Counted from the first letter of the stretch, positions 1-12,676 are shown. The stretch: DNA of 64,000 nucleotides from Nymphaea colorata (GCF_008831285.2 NC_045138.2:10862571-10926570), one strand, 5' to 3'. Notes: generated by a model not told the origin, from the sequence alone. Program-made: numbers and translations.

Positions 1-39
1 TTTAAATATTGAAGGCTATTTCGTCACGGCTATAGCCAT

Positions 40-68
40 CTATACCGGTGATTTAATCACCGGTATAG
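40..68. repeat. perfect 29-bp inverted repeat
   Basis: Two 14-bp arms (CTATACCGGTGATT and its exact complement) flank a single T. Related words (GGCTATAGCC, CACGGTATAGCC) recur near 605-655. The palindrome may therefore belong to the end of an older repeat that the hAT-like element at 87-531 entered. This last point is inference. Confidence 0.7.
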
Positions 69-86
69 TGACTGTACCGACCATTA

Positions 87-531
87 TAGAGCTGCACAAC
101 AAGTCGAGTCCCTCTTACTCGAAAAAACTCGGTTCGTGTTCGACTCGTTTACAAATGAGTTGAGTTCGAACTTACAAAGATACTTGAATGATAAACAAGT
201 CGAGTTCAAGTTTCAGGAACTCGACTTGTTTGTACTCGACTCGACTCGCAAATGATTATATAATACTTCCAAAACCGATTCACTGGTTTTAACTTTTAGG
301 GTTTAAAAAAAAACCACAAGTTACACGAGTTAAACACGTTAATGCTTGCACGAGTTAACACCTAAATGAGTTAAACGAGTCAAGTTCGAGCTCAATTTTG
401 TGTAGTCGAGTTTGAGCTTTGCTATAAGGAGCTTGACTCGAGTTCGAGCCGAGCTCAATGTCGAGTTTTTTGAGCCGAGTTGAGCTCGAGCTGGTCAAGC
501 TCGGGCTCGATTCGGCTAGTGTGCAGCCCTA
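87..531. mobile_element. hAT-like miniature element rich in GAGCTCGAG words
   Basis: The ends are near-perfect inverted repeats: TAGAGCTGCACA on the left, and TAGGGCTGCACA when the right end is read in complement. The flanks CCGACCAT (77-84, two bases outside the left end) and CCGGCCAG (532-539) match at 6 of 8 bases, which would fit a decayed 8-bp hAT target duplication. The interior consists of degenerate GAGTCGAGCTCGAG words in both orientations and has no coding capacity. A second member with the same design lies at 11095-11517. Confidence 0.6.
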
Positions 532-3500
532 CCGGCCAGCACATGTTCACCGTGCGAAAGGCTTAACAACAGAAGCAGTACCGGTGGTCTCAAAGGTGAA
601 AAATTTTGGCTATAGCCCGGGTAATACTGGTGCAAGTTATCCACGGTATAGCCTTGTTTTCCTGTTGTGAATTCTGTGTGATTGAATAAAAATTACTACT
701 AATTAAAACATAAATACTCATTTGAATAATTTTGCAGGACATAAATTAAATTCAACACTCATTGCATTTCTTGGCAACAAACTGGTAAGAGATCCATATA
801 ATCCCAGCTGGCTAGCTAGAGAGAGAGAGAGAGAGAGAGAGAGCTCCAGCCTCTACCACTGCAATTATAAAATTTATGGAGTCAGAACCATGCACTTTGG
901 ATCTTTTTTACTGTCCGATTCCAAGAGTTCAATGAAACAAACAGAAGCAAGTTTGGATCTAGGCAACTTCAGTGATATTCCATTATGAACCAGAAAAAGA
1001 TTCCGATCCAGGTCAACCAAACCTTACAATTGGTTTGTCTAGGCAAGTGTCTACTTTCAGGCTGGTAGATCTTAGACTCAAAATAAACTATTATATATTG
1101 TCCCTTATTAAATTCTGCTGAATTTTCATGTCAACATTCGTCATTATATTTTTAAACTATGGCAATCCCATGAAGATTATCTGATGCATTTCTGCATGCC
1201 TCTTTGTTTTTCAATTTCCTTTGCTAGAACAACAAAACTACAGCCAATCTTTTGAATTGGCTTCCAAAATGAGGACCATTGCTCCTGCCATGTACTGTTT
1301 CAATCTCATGCCCAGCAAAATATAGCCTATGTACTCTAGGTGGTACTAACTAGATTTCAACGAATGGGAGAGGTCAACCGATTTATTCACACTAAAAAGG
1401 AGGTGAACGTGAACACTGAACAGAGAAGCAAACAGGACGGATCTAAACAGCCAAATGCATTGAAAGTTGGGTCAGAAACTTAAGTTCAATATAAACAGCA
1501 AAATGTACAAAATGCGCCCTCATCGTAGATCTGCCTCCTTTGCAGAACTGGGCAGGGCCATAAATATGCACCACATAGACTCAAAGGGGTTGGCACAATA
1601 AGAATGAGCCACGGTCATTGTCAGTCAAGCAGTTCGGTTCCTCCTTGTTCAAGCGAAAGTAAGGTGTACCACCCTAGGGTTGGAGAGATGCAACGAAGGA
1701 GTTTTACTGCTGCTCCTACAAGGGTTCGGGTCTGGTATTTCTTTTTCACTATTGCACCACCAGTTCACCAAGTTCATCACGTTCAGGAAAATTATTGCAA
1801 AGTCGACCCGCTGTTCCAATGATCAGCTTCGTTCCAACTGGGGCACATTACCTTTTACTTTTTTTTTGGCGTTTATCATTTTTTCAAGGGTAATATTGTC
1901 ATTGGAAAAAATGTAAAAATCCATTGACTTTTTTGAGGAAGATCTTTAAATTGATTGAAAATATTATGAGGCCCTCTAAAATTTGTAAAATACATAGACG
2001 CTGGTCCTATGCAGGTACCAACTAAATTATGATTCCATTAGTCCACGCTGCTCCACTTTTAAATGCCTCTTTGGGCTAATGGCATTTTCCCAATATCACG
2101 AACCCCTTGCAATTTGTTAGGGATACTTCTGATGTCGAGAGCTCCTCAAAGTGGAGCTCGGATCTCTTTTTCCCTCCTGACGAGCGTAGGAAGACAGCTA
2201 CTGTGTATTTAATTAGAGTTGGCACAACAAACAAGGCAAGGGCTGGTATGCAACTTTGAGGCACCAAATCTTAATACCCTAAAAAGGTGAGGGCTTCAGT
2301 TCCTATCTGATCTGTAGAATGAAATAAATATTTTTCCTGTTCACCCAGAATTACCACACTTATAACTCATTCCCTTTTCATTCTCATAAAAACTGAGCAT
2401 GCTTATCGATGATCCACTGCAACTGAAGGGTAGGTCAAATTTTTTCTTGTCATCTTCAATTGCGTAAATGGGCAACCACTAGGAACAACCTTTGATGGGG
2501 CAAATAAATCAAGGAATGGAGTTTGCTAGTTCTCTCTCGAAGAATAACTGTCATCCCTTGCCTACCGCAGGAACAGCATGTCACGATCCCACAAGCTTTA
2601 GCAGCTTTGATGGCTCTGATATTAACCACTTCAGGTGAGAATATTTCTCAGAACTGCAGATGCTCTGGAAAAGTAACTATTTTAGAGCCGAAAGGAACGT
2701 TTTACCTTTCTTAGTAAGAAAATGCCACTTACTTCACTGTTGACAGCAAAATATTCCGGAGGAACAAATAAAAGATCAACAGTAAAAAAACCATTGCACA
2801 GTAAGCACATTGATGACCGGTCTCAGCAACTTGAGATATGACAGTATAATGAAAAATCCGAATGCCAGAAAATAACAACGAATTTAAGCGAAAACAAGCC
2901 TACCTAATGTGAAGAAAAATCACAGAACAGTCAAAACACCAATTTTTCTAAACCAAAAAAACATATAACATGGTGAAAGATGAACACAATCATTGGACTA
3001 GGAGGGATGTCAATTCAAGAAGTAAAGCAAGATATCAAGTACTTTTTCTGCAGATATACTTAACAAATCTAGCTTAGCACTAAATATGTGAAAAACAACT
3101 CAGTCGTAGTATAAAACGTGAAAAAACACGTTTTTTGTTTAAAAAAACGCCAAAAAAAAAAACAGGCATATAATACGCATTCTTTCGTATTTTTATTAAT
3201 TTTTATTTTTTATAATTTTCAAGATTTATCAAATGTTTTAAATTTTTAAAAATTTACCAAGATATTCCTGAGATATACAACTTTGCCCTATTATACCCAA
3301 GAAATTCTTCCCAATATAATACATGTACACGTTTTTTGTGACAATGTTTATAATAGCAAGACTTCATAAAGAGGTTATAACACAAGAAATTCCATGACAA
3401 AATGCTAAAATAAGGACTTCTAGAGAAAAGAAATGAAGTAACTAGAAGGACTTTGATGGTCATTTCGGATTTCTTTCATGTTATCTTCTTTTATGTTATA

Positions 3501-3787
3501 TGCTGGCGCCGCTCACAGCATCATAAACAAGACCATTAATAGCTGGTTTAGCTCCACTATTAAGTGTCGCACCAAATAGTTTGAAAAGCTAAAGGTGCCA
3601 ACTTCACCCTTGGGGTGGCTGCCATCTGGCCTCAGGGATACAGCCAAGGGTACCAGTAAAAAAATCATAAGCCAAAATCCATTGGTCTGCTTGGTTTACA
3701 AGAATTCCTTGAGAGAGACTCCAGTCTCCCTCGAGGTAAAGGTTCCTTCACTCAGGCTTGAAAAACAAATATGTACAGAGATGTGTA
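532..3787. other. intergenic region, no gene seen
   Basis: Only short unsupported reading frames occur here. A (GA)n microsatellite lies at 818-843. The stretch around 3100-3260 is very AT-rich with runs of A and T. The last 250 bases or so should contain the 3' untranslated region of the minus-strand gene that ends at 3788. Confidence 0.6.
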
Positions 3788-6700
3788 TTACTTAGCCTTG
3801 CTTGAACTAGATATTGGTCTGAATGCTGCTAAGACTACAGCCAGTTTACATATAAAAAACCCAGAGGCCAATGCAAAGAGTTCCTGGGGTGTCAAGAGCA
3901 TGGAGTTATTTACTAAGAAATACTTCAATGCTAGGAATGTAGAGACCAAGCCCACAGCTAGAACTGGCAGGGGTTCCTTGGCTTTTAAGAGCATGCGCCA
4001 AAGGCTCTCCAAGCCAAAGGGAGAATTGCCATTCATGACTGAAGAAGATGCACATATCCTATCAACAGTTCTCTGAAGCAGAAAGAGATAAAGGAATCCA
4101 CAGCCACCACCTATCAGAAAGTTGGATGCGGTTCGGTCACCTGTTGGTAGTGTAAACATGATATATGTACCTCCCAAGACAAGCACCAAATCATAAAGCA
4201 GCATTGAAAGCTTTAAATCCCTATACTCCCTCAGGCCATCCTCCAAGGATATTTTACTTTCTGGTAGAGCTGATGATATTGGTAGATGAATGCTTGATAA
4301 ATCAAATGGATTGACAGAGGATAGCTCAGATATGTGGCATGGCCTCAATTCAACCATGGTCATCTCCTCAGTCTCTCCAAGAAAGATATCCATATCTCCA
4401 AACTCATACCGTATTCCACCACACAAGTTTGAGCTCTCCTCTTCAGAGCTTGATTGAGATTCTTTAGGGGAAGTGACTGCCAAACTTACACCTCGGAATC
4501 TCCAACTACCTGGTGAAAAATGTAATTACCATAGTCAGCCACAGCAAGCATACACGTGCAATTACACAAACAAACGTGACGCAATCCCTAGTACACAAAC
4601 ACACATACACATAAGCAAGGTGAACAATTTTCAGACATTAACAGACCAACCTTTACGTGCAACTCATACAGACATATTTGCATTGATTATGAGACTAACC
4701 TGATACAATCCCAAATACACAACACATACACATAAGCAAGGTGAACAGTTCCCAGAGATGAACAGACCAACCTGAGTCCACTCCGACCCAGAGTGCTTGA
4801 AGTTTACTTAGTTGAGGCCCTCGAAATGTCAGGTGATCCACAGAACCCCTTTGAAAGCAAACTCGATCAGCAGTATCCATCTCCTCCAACCGGTTAGAAT
4901 TGACTGATGGCATTGACAGTATTCTCTGTAATATCGAATCTCCATTTTCACCAATCAGGCAAATTAGTAGAGAAGCAGAGACATCAAGACCTGAGTTTAG
5001 ATAAGAACTTGTATGTAGTTGAACTGAATATAGCGAATGTGATTCATCAAGTCCAACTTTAGAAGGTGACTCTGCTGATGAACAAGGACAAATATTCGCT
5101 TCTTCTGCTGGCAACAGAAACAAAGGCTGTGCAAAACCTCCAAAATCTGAACAAGCGTGCTGCTCCTGTTAGTTCCACAAACATATTCGTGCTGAAAAAA
5201 CTTCACTATACAAAAGCATAAAAATTTCAATAAACAGAAACTAAAACTTATAACGTATAAGCAAAAATTTATTTATGTTTAGGTGCACAAGCCTCACCTA
5301 TGCAAGCAAATACTGCAATTATATGTGAACTTTGGAAAAAGAAAGGAAATAATACAACAGAAGAACATCTTAAGAACCAAAACCCCTAACATTAGAGCTT
5401 TACATACAAAAGCATAGAAAAGCCAATGTCACAAGTCATAATAAGAAGATGAGGGGTATCAAAAGGTAAAGGAAAAGCTTGTTTGTCCAGGAATGCTATT
5501 GTTTCAGCTTTTTCACCCTCCAGACAAGTCAAGGGCCTTGTTCAAGTTTTGGAAGGACTATTAGCAAAACTCAACCTTTGAAAGGGCTGTATCTAGAGAA
5601 ACTTAGTCTGGCCAGTTCTCAAAATGTAGTGGTGGGCAAGCCAGCTGATAACACTAGCAACTGACATGCTAGTAGGCAGATTCCTCACCCCTCAGGCACC
5701 AGGAACTACCTATATGGAATAACATCAAGGACAAGCTGTGAAGGTGCACTTGAATGAAAATGAAGATGTCCTTACTTGGGAACCAATCCTCAAGCGGGAA
5801 GTTTTTCACCAAATGCTGTTAGGATTCACCCTGCTAAGCAAAGCAGATCCTATACCAATAAAGGCCATCCAGATACAAGACCTTCAAGGCATAACATCTT
5901 GTCTTATAGCAGTAGATACATACAGACAGTTTTCACATAGAATGACCCGAGGTGAGACTCCAGTTTGCAAGTCATTGCTACTTGTTTTGCATTGTCAGAG
6001 ACATGAATTGAACTACTGAAGACTAAACACAATTGAACTTTTCCTTTCCCAAAATTTTGTTGCAACCTCTGGCATGTTATTTTTGTTTTAACATTAGTGA
6101 CAACAGGAAATTAGGATCCTGCTTTCTGACAAAAAGGTCTCAACATAGATGCGGGACCAGTTCCATGCACTTGGCTTGAAACTTGCAAACAATGAGTAAG
6201 TGGACTAGTTTACATATATCTTCTGAAGAAACAGGGTGCAGCCACATGGTGCTCAAGGGCAACCTGTCCTTCCCAATGGAGGAAACTAGGCAAAGAAGGC
6301 ATGTGTTCCTCCTGATTTCAGCATTGTCCTCAAACTGAACCCAGGGATCTCTAATAGAGGACTGCCCAAAGTGAATAGAAGAAGAAAAGAACAATGAATT
6401 GAAGAGTGAAGACTACTCAAAAATCTGTCTCCCCCTTGAACTTGTATGTTACTCATGTACGCAGTTCTCCCCTGAAACTAGGCAAAGAAGGCATGTGTTC
6501 TTCCTGATTTCAGCATTGTCCTCACTCCTCACCCTGAACCCAGGGATCTCGAAAAGAGGACTGCCCAAACTGAATAGAAGAAAAGAACAACGAAGATTGA
6601 AGAGTGAAGACTACTCAAAAATCTATCTCCACCAGTCCACCTTGAACTTGTATGTTACTCATGTACACAGTTCTCCTCTAGAGGGAGAGAGAGAGAGAGA

Positions 6701-7134
6701 GAGAGAGACATTACGTATAAATATATGTATACAAAAACAAGTAGTTATCAGACTCTCATATATCAATATCAGATCTGTTAGGAATTATTTGGGCCGTTGA
6801 TTTCAAAGAGGTCAGATGGTGGAGATTAAGTTGCAAATAATGAAACCAAACTATTCTTTCAAGAGTCTAACCCCCCAAAGAAGACAAGGGGTTTTGCTTA
6901 AGGAAACTCATTTGTTTCTCTCTCTTTTTCACTTTCTCTCTCCTCATTTGAAGGGCATTTGGGACTCTTGAAAAAACAGTTTGGCTTCTATATTTGCAAC
7001 TTAATCCCCATGATTTGATCTCTTTCGAACCGATAACCTACATAATTCTCATCAAAATCTATAATATAAGGGTCTGGTAACTACACGTTTTTCCTCTCTC
7101 TCTCTCTCTCTTATATATATATAGAGAGAGCTGA

Positions 7135-7222
<88 letters not shown>

Positions 7223-9787
7223 TCATCTCTCTTCCTTCAGTTCACTGAAAGAGACTTTGATACTTTAGAATTTCCGACTGTTGACTTTTTTAGAAGCCCT
7301 TTCCTCTTTTTCTTATATAGTCCATTTAGGCACCAATTACCTCCATTTACTCGATTTTCAGTGGCGTGTGTGTGGGGGTTTATATCATAATTAACCATCC
7401 TAACGTAAACTTTTGGCTTCACCACTGTCTAGAAATCCAATTTCATGGTTGTACTAGCACCTTACTCATCAATTTCATTTTAGACTTTTAATGCTTTGCA
7501 ATTTTACACCCTGCTTTAAGCCAACAAAGTCAAGCTCTCAAAGACTCCTTTTTGTGCTATTTTTCATTTGAAAGGTACTTATTTTTCCCTCAAGAAACTA
7601 CAGAAAGATATAGTAGTCAAGATATTAGAAAAAAATCAAGAACCAAGATGAACACATTACTTACCATCAGATATACACAACCATGGTCATATTCCATCAA
7701 ATAGAGTGCATAAAGGTAGCTGCGACACGAACCCTAGAGAAACCACCAAGCTAATTTTAAAAAGTCAACATGAAAACGAAATCAAAAAATTACAGCAAGC
7801 TGCTTAATGTTTGGACATATAAGAAATCACAATCAACTTAATAAGTTAAAACAGGTGCTCAACTTCTGAGAAAAATTTTCAAAGATCTGCCCATTAAAGT
7901 GTGTTTGAGTAACTTTTTTAAAATTCTGTTTTGACTGCAAAACACCATTTTGAGATGTTTTGCCTCCAAAATGGCATTTAAGGTGTGTTTGGATGATGAT
8001 CAAAACTGGGTTTGTGAAAAACCCAGTTTTCAATGAATGACGCTTATGTGACACCTTTAAATGCCATTTTGGAGACAAAACATTCTTTTGCCCTTAAAAT
8101 GGCATTTAAGGCATCTTTGGGTGATAGTTGAAATTGAGTTTATGAAAAACCCAGTTCACTGTTTTTTTGTTGTCATCCAAACAAGCCAACCACATCTGTA
8201 AAACTAGACAGAAAACCAAGTTGTCACAAAAGCTGATTTTCATAAAAGTTGCTTTTTGAGGGTGTCATGCAAATGCAATCCAAAACATTATATTTTTTCA
8301 TAAAACCCTTCTTAAAGACAATAACGTCTTTCATTACCCAATATAAGAATAGTTCTTCACAAGGAATGTTTTTGCCATTTTACGATAAAAACTAATATTT
8401 CGTGAAGAAGGGGGCTCTCTGAGAATTTCTCTCAAAAAAGTTGAACATCTATTTGTTAACTTTTAAAATTTGAGCAGTGATTTACTATTTTGCCCAACCA
8501 TTAACTACCTTTTTTGTACCCGCATCAATTGTGGTCTAGATTATGGCTAAGAAGTCCACAAACAAGGTAAGCTGGATGTAAAAGCTCAATTATTAAAGTA
8601 TCTAGCTTCCTTCAGTGGGTGTATGTCACAAATTTTACGATGAAAGTGCACCACCTATTTGAAGCATTCTCACAAACACTGCCATTAAAAAAATGAAAAC
8701 AAAGAGAAGAAAATAAAGAAAAATTTGAAAAATGTTGATAAAAACATGATCCATCGAAAAAAAAATATGCCAAAGTGAAAATGTTGTGCTTTTATCGTCC
8801 TTCTTCCACTTTTCTTACCTTCAAAAAAAACTTTTACACACTTTGAATTTTGTGACGTTCTTATTTTAAGATGAATAACTATTTCAGATTTGGTCAATGT
8901 TTCTGTGAGGAAATAGTAGAAATCTCAAATTTTCATAATTTTTTTATTATTCTTTTGTAGTTTTTAAGCGTTTGAATTCCAAAACAAAACAAACTTCACA
9001 TTCATATCAGCCAAAAACCTTCTTAATAAAAAATCAAGAGCGATATGTGCGACAATTTGATGCTCCACATGACTTAAAAATAGAAACCCTCTCTTTAAAT
9101 CAAAATCTTGTGCAAAAAATAGATTAAGATAAATATTACTCAAATGCCAGGTACGTTGTTGCTTAATTTTCTTCCTGCAAGTGAAAAAAACGAAGATGAC
9201 CAAGCTAATCTACCAAAAATAAATAGAGAAGCGATATCTCAAGTGAAAAAAAAAAAAAATCCTTAGTGAGGATGGCTGTCTCCAGTTCGTGTCATTCTCA
9301 ACCATGACACCAATTACATGTAAGCAAAATCTAATTCCACAATGTATCAAGAGATGCGTCCCTGATACTTGGTTATGCAAAATCAATTCGTGGAATGCCC
9401 CGGAAATGGATCCCAAATCATAAAACAGAACAACAAAAACATCAGAAGCAGCGAAATCTTTCCGGCCATGACAAGTAATTAAAGGTAAAAGAAGGAAGAA
9501 AGAAGGCAGTTTCAACATTTGACTCTTGCTTCACCTTGAAACTTAGAAGATGAGGATCTCGAACTGGAGGCGCAAAATCTCGAACGATTCGCGGGCAGTT
9601 GAAGAGTCTCCCATCTCCTCCTCCTTCTCCACGTCCTCCGGCTCCTCTGGTCGTGCCGCACCACAACACGACGTCTCAGAGAGTGCAGAGAGGGACCACC
9701 GTAAATGCTCTCGCCCACCATCATCAGGCGATTCAAACACCCCATTTCCATTACCCGGACGACCAACAAAGAGAGGAAGAACAACAA
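3788..9787 (-). CDS. probable chloroplast membrane protein with PLAT-like segment and CGL160/AtpI-like four-helix C-terminus
   Basis: Proposed exons on the minus strand are 9787-9535, 5146-4772 and 4509-3788. They total 1350 nt, or 449 residues plus stop. Both junctions have GT..AG borders and both break codons after base 1, so the frame joins exactly. Exon 1 (residues 1-84) is rich in Arg and Ser, like a plastid transit peptide. Residues about 122-222 resemble a PLAT/lipoxygenase-type beta barrel (motifs ICLIGENGD, FRGPQLSKLQALWVG, GSWRFRGVSLAV), with the last motif created by the exon 2/3 junction. After an acidic Ser-rich linker come four hydrophobic segments near 311-330, 338-357, 389-408 and 419-438. 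The spacing and the EYRDLKL lead-in recall CGL160/ATP synthase protein I relatives, which help assemble the chloroplast CF0 ring. That functional link is inference. Start choice is uncertain: Met 13, 15, 22 or 23 are alternatives. An extra exon hidden in the 4.4 kb intron cannot be excluded. Confidence 0.68.
4560..4801. repeat. 121-bp tandem duplication across an exon-intron boundary
   Basis: The word ATAAGCAAGG and its surroundings occur at 4611 and again at 4732, an offset of 121 bp. The similarity runs through CAATCCC..ACACAAACAC..GGTGAACA..CAGACCAACCT. One copy contains the genuine splice donor of exon 2 (CAG|GTTGGT on the minus strand, border 4772/4771). The other copy, inside the 262-bp intron, carries a look-alike GGTTGGT. 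Confidence 0.75.
6281..6677. repeat. tandem duplication of about 195 bp inside intron 1
   Basis: The block beginning GAAACTAGGCAAAGAAGGCA at about 6283 recurs at about 6474. Each copy ends near CTCATGTACRCAGTTCTCC. The copies differ by small indels and substitutions. The second copy is followed by a (GA)n run at 6679-6707. Confidence 0.75.
6790..7034. mobile_element. MITE with long terminal inverted repeats, Mutator-like ends
   Basis: The left end (GGGCCGTTGATTTCAAAGAG..GGAGATTAAGTTGCAAATA) is inverted at the right end (TATTTGCAACTTAATCCCC..GATCTCTTTCGAACCGATA). Arms of about 60 bp flank a core containing CTCTCTCTTTTTCACTTTC. The GGCCGTTGRTTT start is typical of Mutator-derived MITEs. No clear 9-bp target duplication was found. 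The element sits in intron 1 of the PLAT-like gene. Confidence 0.6.
7141..7219. repeat. (TA)n microsatellite of about 79 bp
   Basis: This is an uninterrupted TA run inside intron 1 of the minus-strand gene, next to short GA/CT runs at 7098-7130. The same dinucleotide is expanded in the copia A and C LTRs and at about 59898-59948. Confidence 0.95.
7890..8190. mobile_element. cluster of small inverted-repeat (MITE-like) units
   Basis: AAAATGGCATTTAAGGTGT at about 7970 is inverted near 8049-8070 (ACACCTTTAAATGCCATTTT), giving an element of about 105 bp. A related unit, AAAATGGCATTTAAGGCATC, starts at 8096 and ends near TCATCCAAACAAGCC (8173-8187). A similar segment lies just left of copia B (11980-12090). 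No coding content is present. Confidence 0.5.
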
Positions 9788-10883
9788 GGAAACAACTGCA
9801 GAGGCTTCAGCAGAAGATAGAAAAGTTTCGATAGCAAAATTTACATGGAGAAATGCGGAGGAGGTGATGAAGCAGCCTCTTCTGCAGCTATGAATAGGTG
9901 CTTAACGAAGAGGAGGCGGCAAATGGTAGACGAAAGAAGGAATAGGGGTACCGACGGCGACGTCACAGAAGGGAAAGACGGCACGCATCCTACTCTGGCT
10001 GTATGCATGCATAGAGGCAGATAATGATACGTGTGGGAGGAAGCAGACGCCGTCTTCCATTGACCCCGATTGCTCTTCAAAAAATCCCCAATGAAATATC
10101 TCTGCAGAACTTCCGGGGGACGGAGTTCTCTCGTGAATATCTGTGCTACCAGGGGCGGAGATGTTTTAAAAAAAATAAATTTTGCATATTAAAATTTTAA
10201 AATTTATTCAAATTTTTGTCATTGTTAAAAAAGAACGTGATTACTTGCATTGAGATATATTTGTTTACGTAATCAATTATAGGAGGATGACTATAATGAG
10301 TTAACGTGGTGTTGATGAATTCAGTATAGTTTTACCCTTTTACAGATTATGTTCTCAGTCGTGCTTTTTGAAAATATCATGAGTTTTAAACTTCATTTTT
10401 TTCACTTTTTGAAATAGCAAGCTTCTGAAGTTTCAATTTGTTACATAAACTGTTAGGATATCATTAAATTGAACCAAATGCCTTGTTTTTTGAACCGTAT
10501 ATATTTGAACAATTGCAGCTTATAGTTGTCCTGCTTCCAACTCAATTCAGTTTAACAAGCCAATTTGAATAGGCCTGTTAGTAATTGAGTTGTTAATAAG
10601 TTGGTTGACATATATATATATATAGCACGTGCGTATTCTTTGGTGTATATGTTCGTGCATGTTTGTGCTTGTGTGTGTGCATATGTGTGTCTATATATAC
10701 ATATATAAAAAGGCCAATGCTGTTGTATGTCAATTAAAAATTCATTGTTGGAAAGACCATAGATCGCTGTTACTAAAGCCACTGTAGACCTTCGTTGCAT
10801 CATAAAATATGGCAACTACCAATTTCATGGCTGTTATTTAGTGACATTTTAATCATCCAGTAACTTCCAGCGCACTACAGCAT

Positions 10884-10974
<91 letters not shown>

Positions 10975-11094
10975 GTGTGTGTTATTTGTAAACGTGCATG
11001 CATCACCAAGCTCAAACTCAATTTTTTTATATCAATTGGGAAGAGACTCACTAGTTGACATATAGTTTAGGTGTATCGTTAAGGCACTTATGCA
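9788..11094. other. upstream region of the minus-strand gene and spacer
   Basis: Bases 9788-10140 are relatively GC-rich and lie 5' of exon 1, so they probably hold its promoter and 5' untranslated region. No clear TATA box was assigned. CAGGGGCGGAGAT at 10149 resembles a hAT terminus without a recognised partner. A compound (CA)n(TA)n(TG)n microsatellite occupies 10888-10981. No gene was seen. Confidence 0.5.
10888..10981. repeat. compound (CA)n(TA)n(TG)n microsatellite
   Basis: CA repeats to about 10923 are followed by TA repeats to about 10958, then GT/TG repeats. As CA and TG are complementary, the tract is a near-perfect long inverted repeat that could extrude as a hairpin. Confidence 0.93.
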
Positions 11095-11517
11095 TAGAAA
11101 TGTACAACGAGCGAGCCGAGCTCGAGTTCGGCCAGCTCGAACTCGACTCGACTCACATATGGCTCGGCTCAAGCTCGACTCGAGCTTTATGAGGTGACCT
11201 CGAGCTCAAGTCGCTTGACCGAGTCTGAGCTCGAGCTCAACTGATTTAAGCTCATGTCCCTTAATATATATTTTATGCTTAAAATTTTGACATTTTTATT
11301 TAAGTCATTTTAAGTTTTTGAAATTACAAAAATAAGTATTAGTGTTGAAAGAGTCTAATATATTATATAGTTTAATAGAGTCGAATTCATCCAATTCTAG
11401 CTCGGCCGGTTTACAAACTTGAGTTATCAGTTAAGCTCGAACTCAACTCATTTAACTTACAAGTCAAGCTTAATTGAGTAAGTTCGAGTCGAGCCCTCAA
11501 TTCGTTGAACATTCCTA
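11095..11517. mobile_element. hAT-like miniature element, second member of the GAGCTCGAG family
   Basis: The ends are TAGAAATGTACAACGA on the left and TAGGAATGTTCAACGA when the right end is complemented. The 8-bp flanks CTTATGCA (11087-11094) and CCAATGCA (11518-11525) match at 6 of 8 positions. The interior again consists of GAGCTCGAG/CTCGAACTCG words in both directions around an AT-rich core. It has no transposase and must have moved in trans, if it is a hAT. Confidence 0.65.
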
Positions 11518-12090
11518 CCAATGCAGCTTTGGAGCCTAAGGGTAGGGGGAAATGGAGGAATTCGGCTCTCACTCAAGTGGTAGGATTCTGGTCTCATTCG
11601 CCTGCAATAACTTTGAATGTCTTGTTTATTTTTACATATGAAGATCAAACAAGAGTTTCAAAAATGGCTTGAACTCACCTCATGATGAACTTGAGCGTAG
11701 TATGAACTATGCTGGAAAAATTAGTGAACTATATTTGAACATGTCTTGTTTAGTTTAACATATGCAAACTAGAACAAACTTTCCATTCTCAAATGACTCA
11801 CTCACCTCATAACAAACATGAGTTTGAGCAATACCAAAAAACTTGATGAACCAAATTTTAACATTTTTTGTTTAGTTCACTCAACTTGCTTCCAAGTTCA
11901 GATCTCATCCATCCACTTCTACTACGAATGGGTGGGTGATTTAATTGAAAAGGCATACAAGGGCACCGAACCTTAGGTTGTATTTAAGGCGCACATTTAA
12001 ATGTCATTTCAAAGGCCAAAACATCATTTTATTTCTACAACATTGTTTAGGTTGTGCTTGAATGACATCAGAACTAGGTTTTCTAAATCA
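11518..12090. other. spacer left of copia B
   Basis: No gene was seen. Bases 11980-12090 resemble the small inverted-repeat units at 7890-8190 (TTTAAGGCGCACATTTAAATG, GTGCTTGAATGACATCAGAAC). Copia B therefore appears to have entered a MITE-like repeat. Confidence 0.45.
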
Positions 12091-12676
12091 AGTTAGATTT
12101 GAATCTATTGTCTTTTGGGATGATCAATTTCTCTTTAGTTCTCTTAATTATAGAGAGTCTAGTATGGGGTATGACAAAGAGGCCTATACTTGTCCATATT
12201 TTTGTGTTGTAAATTTGAACCCTTGTATGTCATTGTTTCTTTGAAATGGTGAGAGCTTTTGTTTTTGGGGTGTTCCTCTACATGCGTGTGGATGTGTAAA
12301 AGAGAGCTTTTGTTTCTGACCATCAAAAGAACAAAGGAAGGGCTCTTGAAAAAGATAGTAGTGATTACTCAAGTTTGAAGGCTTGAAAAAATTTATTGCA
12401 TCTGTTTTCACATAGTGGGTTTCTTGTGGTGATCCCACAGTTTTTGTCTCTTATTTGAAAAAGGGTGTCCACATAAATCAGTGTGTTCTTTCCTTGGTTT
12501 GATCTCTTTTATGGTTTGTTATTTTGATCTTATTATATTCACATTGATTGAGGTGGTTGATGCTTAAGATTTGCTTTCTTAAGAGTTATATATATATGCA
12601 TGTCAAATGTTTGTTAAATTTCATAAGAAATTCACAAAGAGGGGAAGTCTTCCGTACATTTGGGTTTCTCCCCAAC
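12091..12676 (+). repeat. 5' LTR of copia B
   Basis: It aligns along its length with 24566-24702 plus 25820-26201. Shared blocks include GATCAATTTCTCTTT, AAATCAGTGTGTT, TTAAGATTTGCTTTCTTRAG and the CTCCYCAAC end. It retains the uninterrupted version (AACCCTTGTATGTCATTG) of the site where the 3' LTR carries the hAT insertion. Confidence 0.82.

Noticed and set aside
3771-4076. 101-codon plus-strand frame
   Set aside because: It is antisense to the last exon of the PLAT-like gene, whose hydrophobic helices and splice phases are convincing.
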